64,000 nt of DNA. Origin: Mesostigma viride. Its lineage: Eukaryota; Streptophyta; Mesostigmatophyceae; Mesostigmatales; Mesostigmataceae. This document shows positions 42,246 through 52,800 of this stretch, one piece after another (the stretch's first letter is position 1; each line of letters starts with the position of its first letter). A program made the position numbers and the translations under genes. The stretch covers positions 5,145,146 to 5,209,145 of the forward strand of contig RPFO01000027.1 in NCBI GenBank assembly GCA_009746045.1, given 5' to 3'. The notes beneath the pieces are model-generated. The model did no database searches. It was not told the DNA's origin and was given only the letters and a program-made list of their open reading frames with translations.

Positions 42246-43898
42246 TCACATGGCCACCCCCGCCTGCAGCATCTCTGCTTTCACGTGCTCCAGGTAGCCC
42301 TCATCCGGGTACCCGTGCGCACCGCCGGGGGTGGGGTTTGTCTTGTGGTGGATGCTGCCCCACTTGACCACATTCTCTTCCCCTGTCGTATCGCTCGTGC
42401 CCACAGCAAAGATCAGCCGCTGCTGGAACGCCCGCTGCAGCATCTGGACCACCCTGCGACCGTGGGGCGAGTCAGGCAAGTATGCCTGACGGCGCAACCC
42501 CTTGAACGGCTTCCCAGGGGCATCACCGTCCGCGTCCTGCACGCCGCTGGGGACTTCGTAGAAGATGACGATCGCTCCCGGGGGGTGGCCCGCCAGGGTG
42601 AGCCCAGGGACCACTTTGTGGGCCATGCGGGCGCTCAGCGGCTGCTTCCCCACCGTCAGCCCGAACCGCTGCATGCACACCTCGCAGCGGGTGAAGGTTT
42701 GCGACGTGATGCCGTCCGCCATGACGCGCGTCTGGATGAGTGGGCGGCAGCAGTCGGCGTGGCCGTTCACGTGGCCGCACGGCATGGCCAAGCAGGGCTC
42801 TCCTACACTGACCACATCCAGGCACACGAGGCACTGTTTGGCCAAGTCCTGCGGAGTGAGCGGCCGCTCTGCGCAGGAGGTGCCGGCAGCCCCCACGGAT
42901 GCAAGCGCGCCAGCTGGAAGAGACGCACCGGCAACCGCAGCAACAGGCCCACTGGCAACACAGCCGTTGGCAGCAGCGACAGCGGGGTCGTAGGCACCGC
43001 TAGCGCCCTGGGCCCTGTTCACCGCCACATGCATCCCATGGCTGCCCTGGGCACTGTCCCCTTGACTGCTGGTGCCAGCGCCAGGACGGGACCCAACGAC
43101 AAAGGGGATAGGGGCCACCCCCGGTGCATTATTGGCGGCGTAAAGCGCGCTGGTCGCGTCGCCAGAGTCCTTGTTCCCAGGAATGTTTTTACCCCCCTCG
43201 GCGCCGCCATCGATGTCCATCGCGTCAACCCCATCGCCGCCACCCCTGGGCCTGTCCTGCGTCTGGTCCTCGCCAACGATGGGCGAGCCAGCACGCGCTA
43301 CCGGGGCGGTGACCGGGGTCGGCGCAACCAGCTGATAGAACGACTTGAGAAACAGGTCCCAGCGGGAGCCGTCCGATTGGGTCGCCGGCGTCACGGTCCC
43401 AAATGGCTCTGCCACCACCGGCGCCGCTGCCACGGTCTGACCATGGCTGCTGGAACTGCCCCCGGTCGGCGCGGCGGGGTACTTGAACGCGAACTCAGGA
43501 ACGGAGAGAAGCGGCGGCGGCGTGGCCACGGTCGGCATGGCCTTTGTGGCCTGGAACTCGAGCATGTACATCGGGCACGTGGAGGACCTGTCGTACATCA
43601 CAAACTCGTTGGCGCCCGTCGCCCCAGCCACCCCAACAAGGTCTCTAATCCTCCGGCCCACCACAGAATCGAAGCGCGTGTCACTCGCCCGGCGGCGATC
43701 CACCTCGGCCTTCTCTGGCTCAGTCTTCCAGGGGGCACTATCTGCGCGTGCCGGCACCGCCAGCATGTCACCGAGGAGCGCGGAGCAGATGTAGAGTTTG
43801 CCCGTGCTGCCGCTATAAACAGCCGCCTTGCGGGGGTCGTCGCTCAGGTAGATGCCGTGGCCAAAGGTGCCTCCACGGGAGAGGCGGAGGTCCAGGCC
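42246..43898 (-). CDS. Paralog B terminal exon: PARP C-half, RING, DTC
   Basis: One 551-codon exon after the acceptor CCACTCAG. It begins [20 protein letters not shown], the PARP donor-loop region, with Tyr1240, and reaches NEFVMYD with Glu1321, the third residue of the H-Y-E triad associated with chain elongation. A Gly/Ala-rich linker of about 230 residues follows. The RING reads CLVC, then [12 protein letters not shown], then CEVC, i.e. a C3H2C3 ligand pattern. The end is a full-length [73 protein letters not shown]. In Deltex proteins the DTC binds NAD+ and ADP-ribose and works with the RING to modify ADP-ribosylated targets or ubiquitin. The 570-codon antisense frame over this exon is a shadow. 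Confidence 0.93.
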   Translation of the reverse strand, partial: GLDLRLSRGGTFGHGIYLSDDPRKAAVYSGSTGKLYICSALLGDMLAVPARADSAPWKTEPEKAEVDRRRASDTRFDSVVGRRIRDLVGVAGATGANEFVMYDRSSTCPMYMLEFQATKAMPTVATPPPLLSVPEFAFKYPAAPTGGSSSSHGQTVAAAPVVAEPFGTVTPATQSDGSRWDLFLKSFYQLVAPTPVTAPVARAGSPIVGEDQTQDRPRGGGDGVDAMDIDGGAEGGKNIPGNKDSGDATSALYAANNAPGVAPIPFVVGSRPGAGTSSQGDSAQGSHGMHVAVNRAQGASGAYDPAVAAANGCVASGPVAAVAGASLPAGALASVGAAGTSCAERPLTPQDLAKQCLVCLDVVSVGEPCLAMPCGHVNGHADCCRPLIQTRVMADGITSQTFTRCEVCMQRFGLTVGKQPLSARMAHKVVPGLTLAGHPPGAIVIFYEVPSGVQDADGDAPGKPFKGLRRQAYLPDSPHGRRVVQMLQRAFQQRLIFAVGTSDTTGEENVVKWGSIHHKTNPTPGGAHGYPDEGYLEHVKAEMLQAGVAM

Positions 43899-46800
43899 CT
43901 GAGTGGCAAGTGGACATGGACAGGGATATAGAAATCATGGGGGGTGGCAAGTGATGTTGCAAACAAGGTAAGAATGACGTAATGGCTTCACCACGAGTTT
44001 CGTTTCGACATGCGCTGCTATGTGTGTGGCAGGACAGGCCTACAGCCCAGCCCCCTGAGTTTGTATAGGTGCGTGTGTTTGTTGATGGAGGGAACATCGG
44101 TATGACAAGCAATAGATACATGTTGGCTCTACTTGCATGGATGGATCCCAAGGCAGCCGTCCACCTACCCCCCCCCCCCTCCGTCCACCTACGAGCATGC
44201 GGACATGTTGATGTGTGTGTGAATATTTTGGTGACCGACATAGCAAATGCTGATGTGTGAGTGAATAGTGGTACCAATCGATGTCGAGAGCTTCACAGGC
44301 GAGGCTTCCCTAGATGCCGGCCAGCAAGCACACGCTTGTCCATTGACAAAGTGCATGGAAGTTAATTGCAGCAACGAACACCGCGAGGCATGGGAAGAGA
44401 GCCACAAGATAAGCAGCCAAGTCTATCAAGAATGCCAGGTGTTTCGCACCAAACCTAGCCATCTTTGCACGACGATCTAGTACTGTTTCATGTACTGGAA
44501 GGAAGACAACCAGGTCTACCCAGGATGGCACGTGTCTTGCACACCGATCTAGTTATCTTATCTACTGTCTGTTAAATACCCGGTCTAGTTATCTTGTCTA
44601 CTGTCTGTTAAATACCCGGTCTAGTTATCTTATCTTCTGTCTGTTAAATACCCGGTCTAGTTATCTTATCTTCTGTCGGTTAAATACCCGGTCTAGTTAT
44701 CTTATCTACTGTCTGTCAAATACCCGGTCTAGTTATCTTATCTTCTGTCGGTTAAATACCCGGTCTAGTTATCTTATCTTCTGTCTGTTACCTTATATAC
44801 TGTAGATATCTCACGGATGCTCCCCCCCAAAAAAATTTTTCCGACATTTGGCAGGCAATTTCTGATGCCAATCGCAGAAGGCTATAAAAAAGGTAGACCT
44901 TTACCGACTGGAAACAAGCGAATCTTAGAGAAGGGGGCAGAATCCACAGCGGGCCACGGATTTCTTAAGTGAGATTTTTTCCTTGTGTGAACGGAACTAA
45001 GCCTATGCCCTCCCTACTGCAGTTGCTGTTCCTCGCCTGAAACAACCACAAAATCAAAACGCTTTGGAAAGGATGCCCATGCTTACATCTAGGCAGATCT
45101 TGGTGTGGTCCTCCTTAGTGCCGTGGTAGAGAAGGCTCTGCAACAAGTGCACAGACAAGCCGGACAAACAAAACGGAGAGTCAGATTTAAGCAAAATGGG
45201 GTGTGTGGGACATCTCCTTGCTGCAGTGGTAGAGACGGCTCTGCCAACCACGTATGGAATCCGACAAGAAAGCTAGATACTAGTACCAGGCTACGTGCCA
45301 AGGTACCTCAAGAAGTTCAAAGAGGTTACTAGTGAAGCCAATACACAAGGAAACAATATTGAATAGCAAAGCCAGTATTACATAGTAGAGCCAATACACA
45401 AGGAGACAATATTGAATAGCGAAGCGAATATTGAACAGTGGACCCAATACACAACGAAACAACACTGTGCACAGTCAAACAATCAAACAATCAAACAAAG
45501 AGAAATCTCTACAAATCAAGACAGCGAATGCCACGCAGACCAGCGACAGGACAAGTGACAATCTAGCTCCCTGCTGTAAGTTGCACGTTTCTTGAAGAAA
45601 AGAAGCGAAATAAATTAGAGAAAATAAGAAATATTCTTTTAATTTCATTTAAAAAAATTTTTCCTTAAAAATGGGAGCTAGGTCATTACCTCGTGCAGGT
45701 CATACACGCGCATGCACCGGGTCGGCGTGCTCATCTCGCCCGGCGGTCCGACTTTCCTCTTGAGCATGGCCAGCCGGTGCGAAACGTAGGCCTCCCACAG
45801 GTGGGGGTTCTGGATGCGTGTGACAGAGGTCACTCGGATGCCGAACATGTCCATGCGGGAGGCCCAGTAGAGGAACTCCACCGAGTCGTCCTTGACGGGT
45901 ACGCACTCGTAGGGCAGGGAGGGGTCCATGGGCGTCCTGCCACGACAGGGGCGAATAGCACGTTATATTCATTATCAGCAAGGTAGGTAGGAAGCATGAT
46001 ACTCGCGAATAGGGCAGGGAGGGGTCCTGGGTGTCCTGCACTTGGAGAGCACGGAGTTGCATGTGTTGTCAGGCAAGATAGAGTGTGTTCAGTGTACAGA
46101 GGCACGCGCGAATAGGGCAGGGAGGGGCCCATCAGGGTTCTGCCGGGAGAAGGGGAGAAGGAGAGCACGCGTGGAACAGGCAAGGGGGTGTAGCCCACAA
46201 GAAAACCAGCCTTGAAAAAAGCAAGGTGTCCACCAGGGTCATGGGCTGCCAAGCAGACAAGATGGAGAGTGCGTGGTTCAGGCGAGGCAGGACAAGCGAT
46301 CCCTACGAAGCATGTCACATTCACAGGGGAGCAACGAGTCCATAGGCGTCCTGTCGCCCGATGATCAGGTGCGCATGGTTCAGGCGAGCATGTCATGCTC
46401 ATAGGAGCCCACCATTGGGCGTCCTGTTGAACAGGAATGCAGGCCAGGCAGTACTAAGAACGTCTTGTCTATCTTTATAATGATTAGGTATCTATCTTTT
46501 ACAGAGTTTACACCACAACTCTAAAATGCACACAGATGGACAGAAAGCACGGGATTTGCAGGCGTCCTGTAGGGGATGAAATAATAGGGTAGAGTGCGCG
46601 GGAGAGGTAAGGCAAGTGTAATGTAGACATGAGCGCGTCCTAAGGGTGGCGAGGGATGAATGGGGGTGCTGCCACAAAGTACTATCAAACGCAGATGCCA
46701 AGCGATAAGGAAAAATCTCACCCATGGGGTAGCCAGGCGCACTAGCCATTCAGAGTACAGCATAGAGACCCAAGTGCTGAAATTCTGGGAATGAAAAACT

Positions 46801-49800
46801 CGCATCATGAACAGGGACTTACCACATGGGTGGCTGCGCACAATCGTCCCCTGCCCACAACGGCGGCGTTGCCGCGGCCAACGGAGGCCACGCCGTGGGC
46901 TGCGGTGCCAGGTTTATTTGGTTGTCGCGTTGTGGGGGGATACCCTGGGCAGGCACCCGCGGCTGTGTTGGCAACGGTTGACCTGCGCGTAATGCCGCTG
47001 CCTGCTGCTGCACGAGCATCTGCTGTGCCAACTGCATGCGCTGTTGCATTGCGAGGATAGCTGTCGCTTGTTGCTGCTCAGATTGCTGCATCCGTGGCTG
47101 CCCTTGCGGCTGTGGTTGTGGCTGTGGCTGTGGTTGTGGCCGTGGTTGTGGCCGTGGTTGTGGCTGTGGTTGTGGTTGTCGCTGTCGTTGCGGCTGTGGT
47201 TGCGGCTGCGGCCGCAAGTGTGCTCGATGCTGCCGTCGTGCTGGCCGTGATTGGGAGCTTGCGCATGGCGGCGCCGCTGAAGGGGTGGCGCTGCGTCGGG
47301 GCCGTAAGCGCGACAGAGTCTGTGCCTGCGCCTCCACCTGCGCCTTTGACAGAAGTCGAGGCTGCGGCTGGGTCTGTGCCTGTGCCTGCGCCTGTGGCTG
47401 TGGCTGTGGCTGCGCCTGTGGCTGCGCCTGTGGCTGAGGCTGTGGCTGAGGCTGTGGCTGTGGCTGAGGCTGTGGCTGTGGCTGAGGCTGTGGCTGTGGC
47501 TGACGCTGAGGCTGTAGGCTGGTAGGCTGCCCCAGAGGTGCTTGCTGGGGGGAGGGCGGTACAGCTGCTGTTGGTGCTGGTGCGTGGGCTTGAGGGGCCG
47601 AGGGGCCGGCGGGATCCCTCGATCGGCGGTATGCCTCCAGCTGCTGTCGCAGCTCAGTCTGCGGTGGATGGTGCAAGAAGAGCAGCATGGGTTATGTGTC
47701 GGTGGGTGGGTGGATGGAGTATTGAGATTAGTACAAGCGGCAAAGTGATGCTGTCGCAGCTAGCTCTGTGGTGGATGGTGAAAGAAGAGCAGCATGGGTT
47801 TATGTGTCGGTGGGTGGGTGGATAGAGTATTGACATTAGTACAAGCGGCAAAGTAATCCTGTCGCAGCTAGCTCTGTGGTGGATGGTGAAAGAAAAGCAG
47901 CATGGGTTATGGTGTGTGTATTTGTGTGTGTGTGTGTGTGTGTGGAGGAATGAGATGAGAACAAGCGGCAAAGTAATGCCGTCGCAGCTAGCTCTGTGGC
48001 AACCTACGGTGGAGAGCACGGGTGTAGGACGAATGTGAGAATAAAACTAATGCTGTCGCAGTTCGTTCAATGGCGAGCGTTCAGCCGGGGTGTGGAAGGA
48101 GGGGAAGGAGGGGAAGGAGGGGAAGGAGGGGAAGGAGGGGAAGGAAGGGAAGGAGGGGAAGGAGGGGAAGGAGGGGAAGGAGGGGAAGGAGGGGAAGGAG
48201 GGGAAGGAGGGGAAGGAGGGGAAGGAGGGGAAGGAGGGGAAGGAGGGGAAGGAGGGGAAGGAGGGGAAGGAGGGGAATGGGGGAATGGGGGAATGGGGGG
48301 GGGGAAGGGGGGGGGGGGGGAAGGGGGGGAAGGGGGGGAAGGGGGGAAGGGGGGAAGGGGAAGGGGGGAAGGGGGGAAGGGGAAGGGGGGAAGGGGGGAA
48401 GGGGGGGGGAAGGGGGGAGGGGGGAAGAAGGGGGAAGGGGGGAAGGGGGGGAAGGGGGAAGGGGGGGAAGGGGGGGAAGGGGGAAGGGGAAGGGGGAGGG
48501 GGGGAAGGGGGGGAAGGGGGGAAGGGGGGAAGGGGGGGAAGGGGTGGGAAGGGGGGAAGGGGGGAAGGGGGGAAGGGGGGGAAGGGGGGGAAGGGGGAAG
48601 GGGGGAAGGGGGGAAGGGGGGGAAGGGGGAAGGGGGGAAGGGGGGGAAGGGGGGAAGGGGGAAGGGGGGAAGGGGGAAGGGGGGAAGGGGGGAAGGGGGG
48701 AAGGGGGGAAGGGGGGGAAGGGGGGAAGGGGGGGAAGGGGGGGAAGGGGGGAAGGGGGGAAGGGGGGAAGGGGGGGAAGGGGGGAAGGGGGGGAAGGGGG
48801 GAAGGGGGGAAGGGGGGAAGGGGGGGAAGGGGGGAAGGGGGGGAAGGGGGGAAGGGGGGAAGGGGGAAGGGGGGGAAGGGGGGGGAAGGGGGGGGAAGGG
48901 GGGAAGGGGGGGAAGGGGAAGGGGGGAAGGGGGAAGGGGGCGGAAGGGGGGGAAGGGGGGGAAGGGGGGGAAGGGGGGAAGGGGGGAAGGGGGGGAAGGG
49001 GGGAAGGGGGGGAAGGGGGGGAAGGGGGAAGGGGGGGAAGGGGGAAGGGGGGGAAGGGGGGAAGGGGGAAGGGGGAAGGGGGGAAGGGGAAGGGGGAAGG
49101 GGGGAAGGGGGGGGAAGGGGGGAAGGGGGGAAGGGGGAAGGGGGGAAGGGGGAAGGGGGAAGGTGGGGAAGGGGGAAGGGGGGAAAGGGGGGGAAGGGGG
49201 GGGGAAGGGGGGGAAGGGGGGAAGGGGGGAAGGGGGGAAGGGGAAAGGGGGAAGGGAAGGGGGGAAGGGGGGGAAGGGGGGGAAGCGGGGGGAAGGGGGG
49301 AAGGGGGGAAGGGGGGGAAGGGGGGGAAGGGGGGGAAGGGGGAAGGGGGGAAGGGGGGGAAGGGGGGAAGGGGGAGGGGGGGAAGGGGAAGGGGGGGAAG
49401 GGGGGGAAGGGGGGGAAGGGGGGAAGGCGGGGGAAGGGGGGGAAGGGGGGAAGGGGGAAGGGGGGAAGGGGGGAAGGGGAAGGGGGGAAGGGGGGAAGGG
49501 GGGGAAGGGGGGAAGGGGGGGAAGGGGGGAAGGGGGAAGGGGGGAAGGGGGGGAAGGGGGGGAAGGGGGGAAGGGGGGAATATGAAGAGTCACGCTAACG
49601 ATGCCACTGCCGTAAGTCATGTTCTGGTGAGCAAACAGCGGGGGTGGCATGTAAGCGCTGGGATATGACAAAAATAAAGCAGCAGCCCTGATGTGGTGTA
49701 GGGCCATTGACACACAATGAATGGAAGTCAAGGCGTAATGGTGGGTTGAATGATTGGGTCGAGGCACACACAAATAAGAGCAATGGCGGCGTGGTCTGTG

Positions 49801-52800
49801 AGCAAGCTGGCTAGGAGAGACAAGAGGATGGGTGGTATAGGGTATATTTGCTGCGGGAGCTCACAAAGGGCAAAAACAAGTAGTGGGACTAAGAAGGATG
49901 GGTGGGATAAGAGGGAGAGGGGAGAAGAGAAACAAAAGGAATGGGAGAAATTGAAGGAATGCCAGGACAATATTACTCCCCATTCTCTAACATTCACGCA
50001 TGTCCTCCCAGAACAAAAACCAGAAGCCTGCCACAAACAGCAATTACTTCCATAACATTTCAGTTCCATGAGAAAACACTAAGGGCCGTCATTTCGATTA
50101 CAAAGCCCCTGACTGCCCTTACTTAGATAGCAAGGTACACAGGGCCTTTACTTCAACAACAAGGCACACCAGCACAGTTACATCCTCGGAAAGCTTGACC
50201 GCATATTTGCATGCTGAATTCACAGCACTTAAATCATTACTTGACGTCAGCCGAAGCAGCTTGCACGTTGGAAGTTTGAAACGCTTGTGGGGGTGTGCGA
50301 ACACACAATTCTTGCATTACCTGCTGAGAATACATTGTTCCACTACGACGCACCTGCGCGCTGGGATCCTCGAAGATTTTGTATGGCTGTTTTAACAGCC
50401 AATTCAGAGCAATAACTGACACTAGGCACTCCTGAGTCCTGAGACCACAAACACGCACCTGCACGTTGGAATCCTCAAAGAACTTCTTGACGTACTCCCT
50501 GTACACGCGTCTGCCGAGCAAACCCTGTGATAATGCGCACATGCCGGTACCCCCCTGTTGCAGGGATGGGAAATAAAAATAGCATCTCATGGCATATCAA
50601 TGAGCGAAAGGCTCAGACTGACAAGCACATGGGTCCTCAGGGTCTCCCCATAAACGGCATGCACCTACGGACACTGGATGAGCGTGCTGCAATAGAGACC
50701 ACGCATTTACATGGGTCCTATATTAGGGTGCTGCAACAGAGACCACAACCTACGGATGCTGGATGAGCGTGCTGCAATAGAGACCACGCATTTACATGGT
50801 TCCTATATTAGGGTGCTGCAACAGAGACCACAACCTACGGATGCTGGATGAGCGTGCTGCAATAGAGAGCACACGAACAGCCACTTCATAATATGATAAG
50901 AAAATCATGCTCCTATCCCTACCCATGCAGCCCTTGTGAAAAACAGGAGGGGTGAACAGCACTGATGGACAAGTGAGCAAGTGAATCAGCCAGACCACCC
51001 GTCTGCCCGCCCGCCCATCCGCCCACACGCCCGTCCGCCCGCCAGCCCGCCCGCCACCCAACAAGCCAGCCAACAAGCCAGCCAACAAGCTAGCCAACAA
51101 GCCAGCCAACAAGCCAGCCAACAAGCCAGCCAACAAGCCAGCCAACGAGCCAGCCAACGAGCCAGCCAGAAAATTGAACGTGTGAGGTGGAACACTCCAA
51201 AACCAATCTAACTCGGGTGGTCACGTCCCTACCTGCCCGAAACGGTCTTCAATTTTGCTCATGCTTCAATTTTGCTCCCCAACCTGACCTGGGAACAAGC
51301 GTGCTCATGCAACCCTTCAAGACCCCCGTGTACGGCCCTTCAAAGTTAACTCATAACAGCTTGGCCCTTCCAACCCCATCTTGTTTGGGCCATTCAAGCT
51401 TCCATTACCTGCCCCGCGAGGCTCCGCAACGTAGCGACTGTGGTATCCTCCCCCTATCTGCCCCGTGAGCTATTAACAGTAACTGCTGGTACCGCCATTC
51501 TACATACCTCTTTGACTAGCAGCGCCCCCACGTCCGATGAAAACCTACCAGTTGTAGCGGAAATCATCACCAAGCATTCTTGACTAGCAGCGCCCTCCGT
51601 ACCTGCCCATGACAACCTACCAGGTGTAGCAGATATCATCACCAAGCACTCACAACTAGCAGGGCCCACCTGCGCCGCGGACGGCTACCAGGTGTGGCAG
51701 ATATCATCAAGAACCTCGTTAACTAGCAGCGGCCCCACGTACATGCGCCTTGAGTTGCCTCAACTTCGAGACCGCGACCGCGTCCCCCGCCATCTCGCGG
51801 CAGAGATAGTCCCAGAAGAGAGGCGCCACGAGGGGGGCCCACCATCGCGGATGTGCCGAGAGCGGCAAGGAAGGGGGAGGACTGCCCGCTGACGAGGGAG
51901 GGCTACCATCAGGCTGTGAGGCGTGGGGATGGGCACCATTTGTGCCCGATGAGGCGTGGGCGCCACCAGGCAGGGCGGGATGGGCAGTGTTCGGCAGCAG
52001 CGAGGGATGCCCCGCTCCCGGCAGCAAACCATCAGGGAGTGGCCCAAGCCCCTGGCCCTGGTGCTGCTGGTGCAGCGGACCCCCCTGCGGCTGAGCCTGC
52101 GATTGGGGGACGGGCTGAGGCTGACCCTGCTGTTGGGGGCCTTGCTGTGGCTGAGCCTGCGGTGCTTGTGCCGGGGGCAGCATTGGGGCAACGGAAGGAA
52201 GCGTCTGCGGCGGTGCTTGTGCTCTCGCCGGCGCTCGAGCCTGCGCACTCACTGCTGCTTGTGCGTTACCAGGCACCGGCGGGGGACGGCTAGCATGTGG
52301 ATTTGAGGCAGCATGATTTGCGCCCATGGAGGCGTCGTGAAGGAGCGTCTGGGCTCTGATGGCGCTTCGATGGGCAGCATGAGGACCCTGCGGTGACGCA
52401 CTCGTGGGCGGTGGCTGAGCTTGAGGAGTTGAAGGCGGCACCTGCGCTGGAGTCGCAGGCGGCGCTTGCGATTGTGCAGTTGAACGCGGCAGCTGTGCTT
52501 GAGGAGTTGGACGCGGCAGTGAGTCTTGCGCTTGCGTCAATGGTGGTGGTGGTGCTTGCGTCCAAGACGGCGGTGGTGCTGGCGCCAGAGGTGGTGGCGG
52601 CGGCGGCATTGTCGTCACCGCGGCTAGGTCTGGCCATGGCCCCGTGTCATGTCCTGTTGTGCCTGGGTCCCGTTTGCGCTTCCCACTGCCGCGCGAGGAG
52701 AGCGTGCGTACCAGCCCATTGAGCGGACCCATGGTCACTTGCGCGTTTACGGGCTGGGGACTTGCGTGTCGTGCGTGGGCCTTGGAAGTCCGGGGGTGGC

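Noticed and set aside
42219-43931. 570-codon open frame on the plus strand
   Set aside because: Exactly antisense to the PARP-RING-DTC terminal exon; it has no domain and is explained by GC-rich codon composition.
44820-47658. A WWE or macro domain next to the PARP domain of paralog B
   Set aside because: Looked for tryptophan/glutamate WWE spacing and macro-domain motifs in the exons and found none; upstream is Gln/Pro-rich.
47996-49773. Gly/Glu/Lys-rich plus-strand and Pro/Ser-rich minus-strand frames of 500-570 codons
   Set aside because: Products of the purine array being open in several frames; no start context, no non-repeat sequence.
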